Shown: positions 18,177 to 28,587, counted from the stretch's first letter. The stretch: DNA of 64,000 nucleotides from Asaccharospora irregularis DSM 2635 (GCF_900129815.1 NZ_FQWX01000001.1:62001-126000); one strand, 5' to 3'. Numbers and translations are program-made. The notes: a model not told the origin generated them from the letters alone.

Positions 18177-20225
18177 TTATATCTTGTTCACTAAACCACT
18201 AAGTACACAAGTTGCAAAGTCTAGTTCTACTTCTTTATCCTTAAATTTAACCTTAATTTTCTGTCCATTTTTTTCTATAATTTCACCTATTTTAAATTTT
18301 TTGTGGTAAATTTTATCACCTATTACTATGCTATTTAATTCTTTTTCTGTAGGTCTTTTTATATCATCTATAAACGTAGATTTTTGTACCTTTTTACCAT
18401 ACTTATTTAAAGTTGATGATATACATAATCTCTCCTGAGCTCTAGTTATTCCAACATAGAAAAGTCTTCGTTCTTCTTCAATTTGATCATTTTTTATTTT
18501 TTCATCCTCTACATAATAAGACTTCTCATGTGGAACTGTACCTTCATTTACCCCTATTATGTATACATTCTTAAATTCCAATCCTTTGGAACTATGCATA
18601 GTTGTAAAAATAACTCCATCTGAATGAGTACTTTTTTTATTTTCTGATAGCTCAGCCTTTACTCTGTCAATATGACTCAAATACTCATCTATAGTCGTAA
18701 AATTACTAGCTGAACTCTCCAACTCATTTAGTATCTCTATAATTCCATTAGTCTTTATCTTTCTATTTGCACAGTAGTCTAATATGTATCTGTCGTAATC
18801 TAAACTTGTCCTTATATAAGATATTGCATTTTTAGGATTTAAAGTTTTTAAATAGCTTAAATCTATTTCTAAATCATTTATAGTTTTGATTTGTTTTGGG
18901 TGAAGATCGCATTTATTTATAAGTGCATTTATAAAATCTTCTTCGTCCTTTACCATATTTATATTTTCTCTAGATATATACCTAAAAGGTTTGTTTATTA
19001 TTCTGGCCCAGTCCTTATTTGATTTTAAGTTCATTCCTATTCTTAGGTAAGCCAATATATCTTGAGATGTCCAGTGATCATATATAGTTATTACAGAATC
19101 CTTTACTATAAACGGTATTCTCATATCCATAAAAACATCTACAAGTGCTCTAGATTGTATATTTGTTCTATATATAACCGCAAAATCGCTATACTCAACA
19201 TAATCTTTTTTTATCTCTTCAAGTATTTCTTTTCCTATAAACACAGCCTCCTCTTCAGAGTCATGAGGGGATATATAATTTACAGAACCCCCTTCTCCTT
19301 GAGTGCATTTTATTACTTTTTCATGTCTATTTGTATTTTTTTCTATAAGTCTATTTGCTGTGTCAATTATCTCACTTTTTGACCTATAATTTATATCTAA
19401 GACTATTTTTTTAGCCCCTTTGAAGTAAGTTTGAAATTCTAATAAAAAGTCAGGTCTAGCCCCTCTAAACCCATATATACTTTGGTCTTCATCTCCGACA
19501 ACAAATATATTATTCTCCGGGTTAGATATTAATTTTAGTACCTCGAATTGAGCTTTATTTATATCTTGAAACTCATCCACAAGTATGTATTTATATGCTT
19601 TTCTAACTGCATCTAATACAGTTTTATTGTTTTGTAATAAGTAGTAAGTCTTTATTAACATATCATCAAAATCTATCTTATTAATTTGTCCCTTGTACTC
19701 TTCATATAAATTGTATACTTTTGTAAATTCATCCTTAGTTAGAATTTCTGAAGTAAAATCTATATTATCCATAAGTTCATTTTTTACATAAGAGATTTCA
19801 TTAATTACCTGATTGACGATTTCATCATCTTCTCCATTTTCTACATTCAATCCCTTCATTATTCCCTTTATAGCTATTCTCTTAGACTTTTCGTCAAGTA
19901 TACTTTCAGAACTATATCCTCCAAAATACCTCAGTATTCTAAAAAATAATGAGTGAAATGTTCCATATGTAACTTTAGCCATTCTTGGGTCATTATTTAA
20001 AGATAATGCTCTATTTTTCATTTCTATTGAAGATGCCTTTGTAAAACTTACCGCAAGTATCCTTCTTGGATTTATGTTATTATTTAAAACCATATTCTCT
20101 ATTCTATAGGTTATCACCCTAGTTTTTCCTGAACCTGGCCCTGCAAGAACCATACAAGGTCCCTCTATGTGTCTAACAGCCTCCATCTGGCTTTCATTTA
20201 ATTTATTTATAATAGTATTCACCAC
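18177..20225 (-). CDS. UvrD/PcrA-family ATP-dependent DNA helicase
   Basis: This superfamily 1 3'-5' DNA helicase of 682 residues is likely used in repair or replication restart. It has motif I AGPGSGKT (28-35), motif II with VDEFQDIN, motif III GDEDQSIYGFRGARP, motif V HSSKGLEF and motif VI ERRLFYVGITRAQERL. A PcrA-like C-terminal region of about 45 residues ends the protein (VIGDKIYHKKFKIGEI). It is shorter than typical PcrA (about 720-750), so it may be a paralogue. The start is uncertain: a GTG at 20225 is used here, but it overlaps the best ribosome binding site AAGGTGG. The stop is followed directly by the Arg T-box promoter. Confidence 0.9.
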   Translation of the reverse strand: MVNTIINKLNESQMEAVRHIEGPCMVLAGPGSGKTRVITYRIENMVLNNNINPRRILAVSFTKASSIEMKNRALSLNNDPRMAKVTYGTFHSLFFRILRYFGGYSSESILDEKSKRIAIKGIMKGLNVENGEDDEIVNQVINEISYVKNELMDNIDFTSEILTKDEFTKVYNLYEEYKGQINKIDFDDMLIKTYYLLQNNKTVLDAVRKAYKYILVDEFQDINKAQFEVLKLISNPENNIFVVGDEDQSIYGFRGARPDFLLEFQTYFKGAKKIVLDINYRSKSEIIDTANRLIEKNTNRHEKVIKCTQGEGGSVNYISPHDSEEEAVFIGKEILEEIKKDYVEYSDFAVIYRTNIQSRALVDVFMDMRIPFIVKDSVITIYDHWTSQDILAYLRIGMNLKSNKDWARIINKPFRYISRENINMVKDEEDFINALINKCDLHPKQIKTINDLEIDLSYLKTLNPKNAISYIRTSLDYDRYILDYCANRKIKTNGIIEILNELESSASNFTTIDEYLSHIDRVKAELSENKKSTHSDGVIFTTMHSSKGLEFKNVYIIGVNEGTVPHEKSYYVEDEKIKNDQIEEERRLFYVGITRAQERLCISSTLNKYGKKVQKSTFIDDIKRPTEKELNSIVIGDKIYHKKFKIGEIIEKNGQKIKVKFKDKEVELDFATCVLSGLVNKI

Positions 20226-20349
20226 CTTAATCTATCCTGTCATATATACTAATTGTCTGTATTTACATTTATGTTCTCTGTATTATTACAATTATGAGTA
20301 TACCCTATAAATAGAATCTATTACACCAAAATCCACCTTAAATTAAAAT

Positions 20350-20399
20350 AAAGAGCATAAAGTTTGCATTTTCCTTTTGAAAAATACCCTTTATGCCCT
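20350..20399 (-). terminator. Terminator of the 20.4-kb membrane-protein gene
   Basis: A long imperfect stem (outer arms about 20353-20362 and 20390-20399) is followed by a T-rich stretch on the minus strand. It lies directly after the stop of the small membrane protein. Confidence 0.65.
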
Positions 20400-20408
20400 A
20401 AGTAGTTT

Positions 20409-20777
20409 CTATTTATTTAAAAATACTTTGTAAGCTAGATATGCAAATGCCAATATGACTATTACAGCAATCGCTATTTTTGACTTACTCTTTTCTTTAT
20501 ATGCACCATATATTATCAATACTTGCTGTGTTAGTAGTGTTACAAATAATACTATCATCCCAATATCATTTATAACAGGTACCTTTACAACTGTAATCAA
20601 TAGTGCACATACCACTAAAACTAAAGATAATATAACGTTTATATCCTTGATTTGCTTTTGTAAAGTCTTGCCACTGCTCTTTACATTTTTCTCGGTTGTC
20701 CTATTTAAATTTCCTTTATAATTGCTGTTTTTTCTTTTCTTTTTCTTACTGTTTTTTTTGTTTTGCTTTTTACTCAT
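20409..20777 (-). CDS. Small membrane protein of unknown function
   Basis: This 122-residue protein has a very basic N-terminal tail (about residues 1-44, many Lys and Asn). Three hydrophobic segments follow near 47-67, 72-92 and 99-118. The positive-inside rule places the tail in the cytoplasm. No family was recognised. The ribosome binding site TTGGTGA is weak. It lies between the ClC gene and the helicase gene with its own terminator. Long lysine-rich tails of this kind sometimes touch nucleic acid or acidic lipids, but nothing here shows the function. Confidence 0.6.
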   Translation of the reverse strand: MSKKQNKKNSKKKKRKNSNYKGNLNRTTEKNVKSSGKTLQKQIKDINVILSLVLVVCALLITVVKVPVINDIGMIVLFVTLLTQQVLIIYGAYKEKSKSKIAIAVIVILAFAYLAYKVFLNK

Positions 20778-20849
20778 ATGTTCACCAATAATTCAGCACT
20801 AAATAGCTAAATTCCCTTTCCAATTTAAAAATAACATCCCTTACTTAAT

Positions 20850-22412
20850 TTAATCATTTGCTATTTCTATTAAACTTGATAAAATGTCGGGAGAAGTTTC
20901 TTGGTCTGTCATAACTGTCAGGTAATCTCCCCCAATTATTTCTGTCTTTCCTTTTGGAATTATTTCTGAGTGTCCCCTTGTAATCGCAACAACTAGACAA
21001 TTCTTTGGCCACTTAACATCCTTTATTTTCTTTCCGTCAATATCACTTCCCATAGGTACTACTACTTCTAGCAATGTTTTTTTATTTGGAGCCCCTTCGT
21101 ATTTATCTACTCCTTTTTCTAAAACTCTATCTAGTAAACTTTCATATATAGGCTTAGAATTTAGTAAATCTGATGTCACCTGTGCAACCAATACAACTAT
21201 AGAAAGAGCCAACAAGTGTTCTAGTGAACCTGTCATCTCTGATATTAAAATTATTCCTGTTATAGGTGCTTTTACTATCGCTGCAAAGTGACCTGCCATA
21301 GCTAGTACCACAAAATTCATCATATATATCGAAGGGATTCCTAAGTAATTTACTGATATTAATGCTACTACATTTCCAACCAATGCCCCAAGGACCAATA
21401 GCGGGAAAAATATCCCCCCTGGGACTCCTGATCCAAAGCTTATAAATGTAAACATAAATTTAACAAAAATAAATACTAATAAAAGACTAATTGTAAAGTT
21501 CTGATCTTTTAAACTCATTATAAGATCATGTCCTCCACCTAGTAATATAGGAGATATTATACCAATTATTCCAGTTATTATAAATGGTATTATGATTTTT
21601 ATTTCTAAACTCAGCTTACTTTTTTTAAATACACTCTGAGTTCCTAGTATTCCTTTATTAAAAATCACTCCACTTATTCCTATAACTATTCCTAAAATCA
21701 TCAATACCCAATAGTATTTTAGCGGCATAACATCTAATTTTTGAAACTCTAGTGCTGGTACTATACCAAAAAACTGCTTAGATATGAAATCTGCTGTTAA
21801 TGAAGCTATCATGGCTGATAGTAAAACTAACGGTGAGAAATTTTTATGTGTTTCTTCTAGTGCAAACATTACTCCTGATAACGGTGCATTGAATGCAGCC
21901 GATAAACCAGCACTTGCTCCACTAGTTATCAAGTATTTTTCTTCGTTGTCTAACTTTTTCGTTTTTTTTGCTATTCCTTCTCCTACACAGGCTCCCATTT
22001 GAACTGATGGTCCCTCTCTACCTATAGATAGTCCTGCACCTAAACAAATAAGACCCCCGATAAATTTATAAATTAATACTTTAAACCATTTTATATTAAT
22101 TCTTCTGGTTAGTATACCTTCTACCTGTGGTATACCACTCCCTGATATCATAGGTTCCCATTTAACAAATTTAGATACAATATATCCTAAGGCAATCAAT
22201 ACTATAAACACTATAGGAACTATGGTAATATTTTTACTTCCTTTAGAGTAAAAACTTATAAACCACTCACTAAGACTTGCCGCTATAATTCTATGTACAA
22301 CTATTACTATACCAACTAGAATTCCAACCAGAAGACCGTCCAGTATGAGCCTATGTTTTAATTCATGAAACCTCTTTAAAATATTAAATGTTCTGTCCTT
22401 GCTATCCTTCAT
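20850..22412 (-). CDS. ClC-type chloride channel/antiporter with TrkA-C domain
   Basis: This ClC-family anion transporter has 520 residues. The selectivity motifs are all visible: GSGIPQ (91-96), GREGP (131-135) with the gating Glu133, and GGIFFPLL in the later half. About ten or more membrane helices are expected. The final 75 residues (from about 445) resemble an RCK/TrkA C-terminal ligand-binding domain, a fusion known in bacterial ClC proteins. Whether it acts as channel or H+/Cl- exchanger is not decided here. The gene is monocistronic, with a good AAGGAG ribosome binding site. Confidence 0.92.
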   Translation of the reverse strand: MKDSKDRTFNILKRFHELKHRLILDGLLVGILVGIVIVVHRIIAASLSEWFISFYSKGSKNITIVPIVFIVLIALGYIVSKFVKWEPMISGSGIPQVEGILTRRINIKWFKVLIYKFIGGLICLGAGLSIGREGPSVQMGACVGEGIAKKTKKLDNEEKYLITSGASAGLSAAFNAPLSGVMFALEETHKNFSPLVLLSAMIASLTADFISKQFFGIVPALEFQKLDVMPLKYYWVLMILGIVIGISGVIFNKGILGTQSVFKKSKLSLEIKIIIPFIITGIIGIISPILLGGGHDLIMSLKDQNFTISLLLVFIFVKFMFTFISFGSGVPGGIFFPLLVLGALVGNVVALISVNYLGIPSIYMMNFVVLAMAGHFAAIVKAPITGIILISEMTGSLEHLLALSIVVLVAQVTSDLLNSKPIYESLLDRVLEKGVDKYEGAPNKKTLLEVVVPMGSDIDGKKIKDVKWPKNCLVVAITRGHSEIIPKGKTEIIGGDYLTVMTDQETSPDILSSLIEIAND

Positions 22413-22521
22413 TTTATGACTCCTTTTTAATAATACTTCTTTTTTACATACATTTTAATTCTATATGAAAATCGTTCATTTTACAACATCACCTCTAATT
22501 ACATAACTTGTATCAACACAA

Positions 22522-22550
22522 AAATCCCAAGCTCATTTAAACTTGGGATT
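22522..22550 (-). terminator. Terminator of the Bce-like ABC operon
   Basis: A 9-bp perfect stem (22523-22531 with 22542-22550) is followed on the minus strand by a short T run. It lies 19 bases after the ATPase stop. Confidence 0.65.
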
Positions 22551-22568
22551 TATTTATTCTATACTTTT

Positions 22569-23330
22569 TTAAAGTTCAGCCAATTTTTCTAGTACATGAT
22601 TATAAAGTTCTTCTTGACTTTCATCTTTTTTGCATTCACCGTGGATACTCCCATCCTTTAAAAATATAACCCTACTACACTGGCTAGCTATTGACGGATC
22701 ATGAGTAACCATTATAATTGTCTTTTTAAACTTCTCATTTATTTCTTTTATTATTTCCATAACTACCTTTGACGATTTGGAGTCTAAGTTTCCCGTTGGT
22801 TCATCTGCGAGTATAAGATCCGGATCATTAATAATGGCTCTAGATATTGCCACCCTTTGTTTTTCTCCTCCAGATAACTGATATGGATTTTTGTCTAATA
22901 ACTTTTCTATATTAAATAATTTTGCATAGTAATCACATTTTTCCATCATTTTATCGCCTTCTTCATTATTTAATATCATCGGTAAAATAATGTTTTCTCT
23001 AACTGATATACTATCCATTAAATTATAATCTTGAAAAATAAATCCCATTTTATTTCTTCTTATATACGCAAGAACATTACCAGATAATGTTTTTGTATCC
23101 TCTCCTTCAAATAATATCTTACCTTTATTAGGGTTATCTACCATACCTAAAGATTTTAAAAGTGTCGTTTTGCCACAACCTGATTTTCCCATTATAGCTA
23201 CAAACTCTCCTGGTTTTACAGAAAAATTTATTCCTTTTAAAACTTCAAAAATCCTAGCTTTTTCGCCTTTATCTATAGCATCTGTTTTGTAACTACGCTC
23301 TAAATCTATAACTTCTATTATATTTTCCAT
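22569..23330 (-). CDS. ABC transporter ATP-binding protein (BceA-like)
   Basis: This 253-residue ATPase belongs to the MacB/LolD/BceA group that works with FtsX-type permeases. It has Walker A GKSGCGKT (48-55), signature LSGGEKQR, Walker B DLILADEPTGNLDS and the switch region VTHDPSIA. DEPTGNLDS is typical of this group. It starts 12 bases after its permease partner. Bce-type pairs usually detoxify or sense cell-wall-active peptides. No BceRS-type two-component system lies next to it here, so the sensor is elsewhere or absent. Confidence 0.92.
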   Translation of the reverse strand: MENIIEVIDLERSYKTDAIDKGEKARIFEVLKGINFSVKPGEFVAIMGKSGCGKTTLLKSLGMVDNPNKGKILFEGEDTKTLSGNVLAYIRRNKMGFIFQDYNLMDSISVRENIILPMILNNEEGDKMMEKCDYYAKLFNIEKLLDKNPYQLSGGEKQRVAISRAIINDPDLILADEPTGNLDSKSSKVVMEIIKEINEKFKKTIIMVTHDPSIASQCSRVIFLKDGSIHGECKKDESQEELYNHVLEKLAEL

Positions 23331-23342
23331 ATATAACCCCCC

Positions 23343-25871
23343 TTATCTGTCAGTATTTTTAATATACTTGTACAAAATATTTATTCCTACAAAAGAGACA
23401 ACTGATAAAACCATAAGTAATATAAACAATAGTAAACTATAGTTTATTAAGTATTTGCTTAAAAGAGCACCAGACATATTTCTAAGACATAGCTCTTCTA
23501 TTAGTAGAATACTTCCTATCGCTATCCCGGTTATAGACGGAGCCCATATTTCTCTCAAATACTCTCTTTTAATATTAGTTTTTTCGTCTAATGGCGACAC
23601 ACCTATAACTTTAAATAATTTACTTCTATTTCTTATATCTGTTAACTCAGACACACATTTAAGAATAATCATAAATAATGAACTTATTAAAATAATCAAA
23701 CTTATTACTATATATATAACACTACTTAAAAGTCTTTCAACCTTGTCCTTTATAACCAACTCATCCTTGTCATATAAGGAAAGAGTTCCATCTACAAAAT
23801 TTCTCTCTGAATGTTCTTTGGCATACTCTTTAATTTCTTTTTTCGCCACTTCCTTTGACTCATTAGGAATATTCATTGTAACAAGATAATTAGCACCATC
23901 TGCCTTATTTTTTATCTTTTCATAATCTTCATCAGAGAATATTATAATGTTTTCATTTCTATAATCTCTAAAGCTACCAATAATATTATTAGTATATGTC
24001 TTTTCAACGCTGTATTCTTTGGTAAAGTTCTCTGTCATAAGAGTAGAAAGATCTGATCCAAATTTAATCCAATAAGTTTTTTCTCCTTTTCCTATATGCA
24101 TATACGGCTTCTTGTGATCCCAACTAATTCCTAATTGATTTCTCTCTTTTTCTTCACATTGATATACAATATTTATTTCTTTACTCTTAACATCTAAATT
24201 TTCCCCACTCCATCTATTGTACTCACTTTCACTCATTCCTAAATTCTGTGCATACTCTCCAGTAGTAATCCTTATAAAGGGTACAGTTTTATAATCTATA
24301 CTATAAGACTTAGATACTTTTTCTAGAAAATCATCGTCTTCCTTATTGGCCATCCAAACCAAATCATAAGGGTATTTTTCATCTGCTGATGAAATTGTTA
24401 TTTGGTCTAACAACCTAGCTGAGTATACAAATACTAAAATAAAAATAAACACTACAGTACAAAACTGCATATTTATATGGCTAGAGAATCTGTGACTATA
24501 CTTACTAACATAAAAAATCTTCTTATAATACTTACTTGATTTTTTCTTTAAATTTTCAATTCCTATTGCATTTATTGAAAAATATAAAAAATAAATAGAA
24601 AGTACTGATAATACTATAGGTACAGATAGTGATTTTTGTCCAGTAGGTGTACCCATTATACTTATTACCAATAAAAGTATTGCTAACCCAGCAATGAAAA
24701 ATTTATTTTGGTGTTTTGGCCATTTAGTCTTTTGTACATTCTTCATTAGTACTGCATCAGCTCCTAAACAGAAAACAAGCTGGTTAAAAATAATATATAC
24801 CGCTATCCATATAGCTAATGTGTCTCTCGCTACATTAAAATAAATAGTCCATTGCATAATATTTAAAGCTATTAACCCTGACATATAAATGTTTAGTATA
24901 CTTGTAGTAACTCTTGCAATTACCTCTCCTAGAATAAATCCCATCACTAACGATAAAACAAGTACCATTATGTATTCTTTTAATTGTAATAAATCAAGAG
25001 TGTTATCTTCAATACCTAGCATAGATAATAAGCCATATTCTCTTGATCTAGATCTAAAGTAGTTCATCATCGATAGAACTAAAAAGAATATTAATAAAAT
25101 TGTAATTATATTCATAGATCCTACTATTACTTTTCCTACAGTCATATCAATAATTTCTGAATTTCCTATACCAGAAAATAATGCCTTCATATAATAAACT
25201 TGAAAAATAACTGCAACTATAAGGGAACTACTCAAAACAAAGACTGCAAGATTTTTAAAATTCTTAAAAACTCCCTTTTTATAAACTTTATTTAACTCTC
25301 TACTTATTTGAAAACGTTTTCTCTTTTTGTATTTGGAAAATAGTTTTTGAAAATTGCTTTCTAACTTAGACTGATTACTTTTTTTATTTTTCTTTTCTTC
25401 TTCATCTGCGACCCACTCAAAATATTTACTTATCATTAAATCTATACAAACAAGAAACAACATAATAGGCCCTGTGAGTTTATTTCCAAACATATCTGCA
25501 ACTGCTAAAATTACGCATACAATACCACTAGAAGTCACTAACAGCAGATTCTTTATAAATAAACTTTTCTTTTTCAGTATAGTTAATACTAGATTTATTA
25601 TTTCTAGTACTGCAATGCCCAATAACATTTTCATTAGTTTTTCAATAACAAATAAATATATAGATATCTCTCCACCCATACTTGAGATATCAAAAATATT
25701 ATTAACTTTTATATATGATTCCAGACCTCCTGCCGCGCTAACATCTTTTAGCATATCTAAAACTGTAAATTCTTTTTCCCCTATTTGTACCCATGGAAAT
25801 AAAAATGTTCCTAGAATCAATATAATTATTGAAATATTTATAATCCTAAAAATACCTTTTCTATCTTTCAT
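23343..25871 (-). CDS. FtsX-like ABC permease (BceB-like) with extra N-terminal membrane domain
   Basis: This is the membrane partner of the adjacent ATPase, 842 residues. The part from about residue 190 has the BceB layout: an FtsX-like block, further helices, a large extracytoplasmic domain (about 485-710) and a final FtsX-like helix set. Ahead of this lies an extension of about 180 residues with four hydrophobic segments (about 9-28, 73-95, 108-130, 132-150) and a Lys-rich linker. Family members of Bce type are usually near 640-670 residues. Substrate is unknown. The ATG follows AAGGAGGGAG. Confidence 0.85.
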   Translation of the reverse strand: MKDRKGIFRIINISIIILILGTFLFPWVQIGEKEFTVLDMLKDVSAAGGLESYIKVNNIFDISSMGGEISIYLFVIEKLMKMLLGIAVLEIINLVLTILKKKSLFIKNLLLVTSSGIVCVILAVADMFGNKLTGPIMLFLVCIDLMISKYFEWVADEEEKKNKKSNQSKLESNFQKLFSKYKKRKRFQISRELNKVYKKGVFKNFKNLAVFVLSSSLIVAVIFQVYYMKALFSGIGNSEIIDMTVGKVIVGSMNIITILLIFFLVLSMMNYFRSRSREYGLLSMLGIEDNTLDLLQLKEYIMVLVLSLVMGFILGEVIARVTTSILNIYMSGLIALNIMQWTIYFNVARDTLAIWIAVYIIFNQLVFCLGADAVLMKNVQKTKWPKHQNKFFIAGLAILLLVISIMGTPTGQKSLSVPIVLSVLSIYFLYFSINAIGIENLKKKSSKYYKKIFYVSKYSHRFSSHINMQFCTVVFIFILVFVYSARLLDQITISSADEKYPYDLVWMANKEDDDFLEKVSKSYSIDYKTVPFIRITTGEYAQNLGMSESEYNRWSGENLDVKSKEINIVYQCEEKERNQLGISWDHKKPYMHIGKGEKTYWIKFGSDLSTLMTENFTKEYSVEKTYTNNIIGSFRDYRNENIIIFSDEDYEKIKNKADGANYLVTMNIPNESKEVAKKEIKEYAKEHSERNFVDGTLSLYDKDELVIKDKVERLLSSVIYIVISLIILISSLFMIILKCVSELTDIRNRSKLFKVIGVSPLDEKTNIKREYLREIWAPSITGIAIGSILLIEELCLRNMSGALLSKYLINYSLLLFILLMVLSVVSFVGINILYKYIKNTDR

Positions 25872-26000
25872 AACTCTCCCTCCTTAAATTCCCAGTATAT
25901 TCTAAAAAATTAATATTCTTATTATTATATAATAACAGCTTGAATGTATGTTTGTGACATATTTTTTTAATATTATACTTTTCTATCAAATCTATGTCAA

Positions 26001-26038
26001 AAAAATTCCCCAGACTTATAGCCTGAGGAATTTTTTTT
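26001..26038 (-). terminator. Terminator of Ala/Gly symporter gene
   Basis: A stem of about 12 bp (about 26003-26014 with 26022-26033, one non-Watson-Crick pair) has A and T runs on both sides. It lies 31 bases after the symporter stop and could work on either strand. Confidence 0.8.
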
Positions 26039-26068
26039 CAGTATACACTACCTTTATTGTATAAATAA

Positions 26069-27493
26069 TTATTTACTTATCAATTTTTCATTATTATATT
26101 TTAAATCTTCATCTTTCATCACTACTGAATCAGGATCTTTGATATAAGATTTTGTAAGGTTAAATACTATACCAGAAAGGAAGAATAGTGCAATTATATT
26201 TGGTATTATCATAAGGCCATTAAATGTATCTGATATACTCCAGATAAATTCAAGGTTACCAACAGATCCAACAAATACTGTAGGTATCCATAAAATTCTT
26301 AATACCTTAGATACCTTTTCTTCTTTTCCTTTAAAAATATATCTCCAGCTACATTCTCCATAGTATTCCCATCCAAGTATTGAAGAAAACGCAAAGAATA
26401 AAATAGATACAGATACGAACGCTCCACCTAAAGATCCAAATACCTTACTAAATGCTGCAGATGTAAGAACTGCTCCTGTTAAACCAGTATCTAAAACATC
26501 AGCTGTAAGAATAACTAGAGCTGTCATACTACATATACAAATAGTTGTAACGAACACTTCAAATATACCCCACATACCTTGCTTAACAGGGTTATCTGTG
26601 TTAGCAGTTGCATGAAGCATAGGTGCAGATCCAAGACCCGCTTCGTTTGAGAATATACCTCTTGCTACACCAAATCTCATAGCTCTCATAACAGCATATC
26701 CCATTATACCTCCACCAGCAGATTTTAAACTAAACGCACTACTGAAAATAGAACTCATTACAGAAGGTATCTTATCTGCATTTACAAATATAACAACAAA
26801 AGATCCTAAAATATAGAATATAGCCATAAGTGGTACTAACTTTTCAGCTGTTTTTGTAATACGGGATACTCCCCCGAATATTACCATACCTGTAAGTACT
26901 GCAAGAACAATTCCAGTAACATATGTTGGAACTGAGAATGTACTTTGAAGAGCTGTTGCAATTGAATTCGCTTGTGTCATATTTCCTGTTCCAAAACAAG
27001 CTATACCACTGAATACTGCGAATATAACTGCAAGCCATTTACATTTAAGCCCTTTTTCTATATAGTACATAGGGCCTCCGTAGTTAACACCATTTTCGTC
27101 CTTAGATCTAAAATAAACAGAAAGGACAACTTCAGAATATTTTGTCATCATACCAAGTAAAGCTGATATCCACATCCAGAAAACTGCACCTGGTCCTCCT
27201 GATACTATCGCAGTAGCAACCCCCGCAATACTACCTACACCAACACTACTTGCAACTGCAGCTGTCATAGCCTGGTATGGCGATACCCCACCATCATCAT
27301 CTTGTTGTTGCTTCTTATCACTATTTATAACAGTTCCTATAGTATTTTTCATTATGTTGTTAAATTTTCTAAATTGGAAAAATCCGGTCCCTAATGTCAT
27401 GAACAAACCGAATCCAACAAGTAATGCAAGCATTACTGGTCCCCATACGAAATTGTTTACTGCACCATTAATGTTATTAATAAATTCAATCAT
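26069..27493 (-). CDS. Alanine/glycine:cation symporter (AGCS family)
   Basis: This secondary transporter of 474 residues takes up alanine or glycine with Na+. About ten membrane segments are visible. Family signatures include GPGAVFWMWISALLGM and the YGGPMYYIEKGL segment, plus GIFSNEAGLGSAPM. The gene is monocistronic with AAGGAGG before the ATG. It lies near the gcvH-lpd-folD-fchA-fhs genes, so glycine uptake may feed the C1 pathway. That is context only, because a pseudogene region and a tRNA gene separate them. Confidence 0.93.
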   Translation of the reverse strand: MIEFINNINGAVNNFVWGPVMLALLVGFGLFMTLGTGFFQFRKFNNIMKNTIGTVINSDKKQQQDDDGGVSPYQAMTAAVASSVGVGSIAGVATAIVSGGPGAVFWMWISALLGMMTKYSEVVLSVYFRSKDENGVNYGGPMYYIEKGLKCKWLAVIFAVFSGIACFGTGNMTQANSIATALQSTFSVPTYVTGIVLAVLTGMVIFGGVSRITKTAEKLVPLMAIFYILGSFVVIFVNADKIPSVMSSIFSSAFSLKSAGGGIMGYAVMRAMRFGVARGIFSNEAGLGSAPMLHATANTDNPVKQGMWGIFEVFVTTICICSMTALVILTADVLDTGLTGAVLTSAAFSKVFGSLGGAFVSVSILFFAFSSILGWEYYGECSWRYIFKGKEEKVSKVLRILWIPTVFVGSVGNLEFIWSISDTFNGLMIIPNIIALFFLSGIVFNLTKSYIKDPDSVVMKDEDLKYNNEKLISK

Positions 27494-28554
27494 CCTTTTC
27501 CTCCTTGATAACTATAATATTTTATCGATTATACTTTTATTCCTTTGTTCCATAATTTTCAAAGATGTTATACGCCTTATTTAACCGTATATCCAAAATT
27601 GTATTCAGCCAAACCCTTCATATTGCGAGTTAGAAAATATTAATTGCATTTTTATATGCCTATTTCATAAATTTCATAGTATTGTGAATATTTTCAATAG
27701 ACTTTTACATATAAGAATATCGGTTTTTAGTTATTATTTACTTACCTTAAAATTAAATATATATTGCTACATTTTGAAATATTACTTTTTTTATTAGTCA
27801 GATTTGCGTTGTATATGTCTGGAACTTCATAAAATGGCATAATTATATCCATTTCAATTAAAAGGGTGTCCCTATTTATAGGCCTCTGTAAACATCCTTT
27901 AGTCACAACAATATACTCATTTACTAAATTTACATGAAACAAAGATCCATGAGAACAATGTTGATTAATAATATGGAAATATCCAATCCCGAAATTAACT
28001 TTTAAGATTAGATTAATATAGGTAAACTACTGAGTGCTTTTAAGATACAGCGTATGCAAAGCTTAAATGTGCATTTAAATAATTTATAATTTTTGTATTA
28101 AAGTAAAATTAAAAAATTAGATTCACTCTTATAAATATACCCAGATTTCTTTTCTATCCCCCTTATAAGTTAGATAGCCGCATCTCAAATCATTATAATT
28201 TCTATACTTATTCTTACTGTTTCCCTGTGTATATTTACTTGTAAATCACCCATCTACATTACCCTTTTACATAAAAAATAATTATTTTAAGTCATATTAT
28301 AGCATAATAATTTTTCTTAATCAATTAATCACTCTCACATCTAAGTTTAAAACCATATCAAAGTTAACTTGAAATCCTGTTAAAATCAACTGAAAAAGCG
28401 TCTTTAAATTTTTTTAAAAATATATAAAAATTTTTTTATTTAAAATTTTCTGAATCGATATTATAGTCTATAAATATTAGAATTTAACAACCTGTAAAAA
28501 TTAGAATTTAACTATAAATCATAATTTTTTATATATGAAAACTTTTAGATACGC
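27494..28554. other. One-kilobase gene-poor region
   Basis: This AT-rich gap lies between the symporter start and the tRNA-Ser terminator. It holds one decayed-looking open frame (27742-28026). No riboswitch, T-box, repeat or convincing gene was seen in the rest, and in particular no glycine riboswitch signature upstream of the symporter. Confidence 0.6.
27742..28026 (-). pseudogene. Possible gene remnant lacking a start codon
   Basis: An open frame of 95 codons is bounded by TAG at 28027-28029 and ends at 27742. It has no ATG and no ribosome binding site in its first half; the only initiator-type codon is a TTG at 27942. The middle reads like real protein, for example VNEYIVVTKGCLQRPINR and IIMPFYEVPDIYN, with balanced composition unlike random AT-rich translation. 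It may be the 3' part of a lost gene. The family was not recognised. It could also be chance. Confidence 0.35.
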
Positions 28555-28584
28555 AAAAAGCGAACTCAATTGAGTTCGCTTTTT
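28555..28584 (-). terminator. Terminator of tRNA-Ser
   Basis: A perfect 15-bp palindromic stem (28555-28569 with 28570-28584) ends in a T run on the minus strand, four bases beyond the tRNA CCA end. Confidence 0.85.
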
Positions 28585-28587
28585 TAT

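Noticed and set aside
27494-27740. Glycine riboswitch upstream of the Ala/Gly symporter
   Set aside because: The region lacks the conserved GGAGAG and CCGAAGG-type blocks on either strand.
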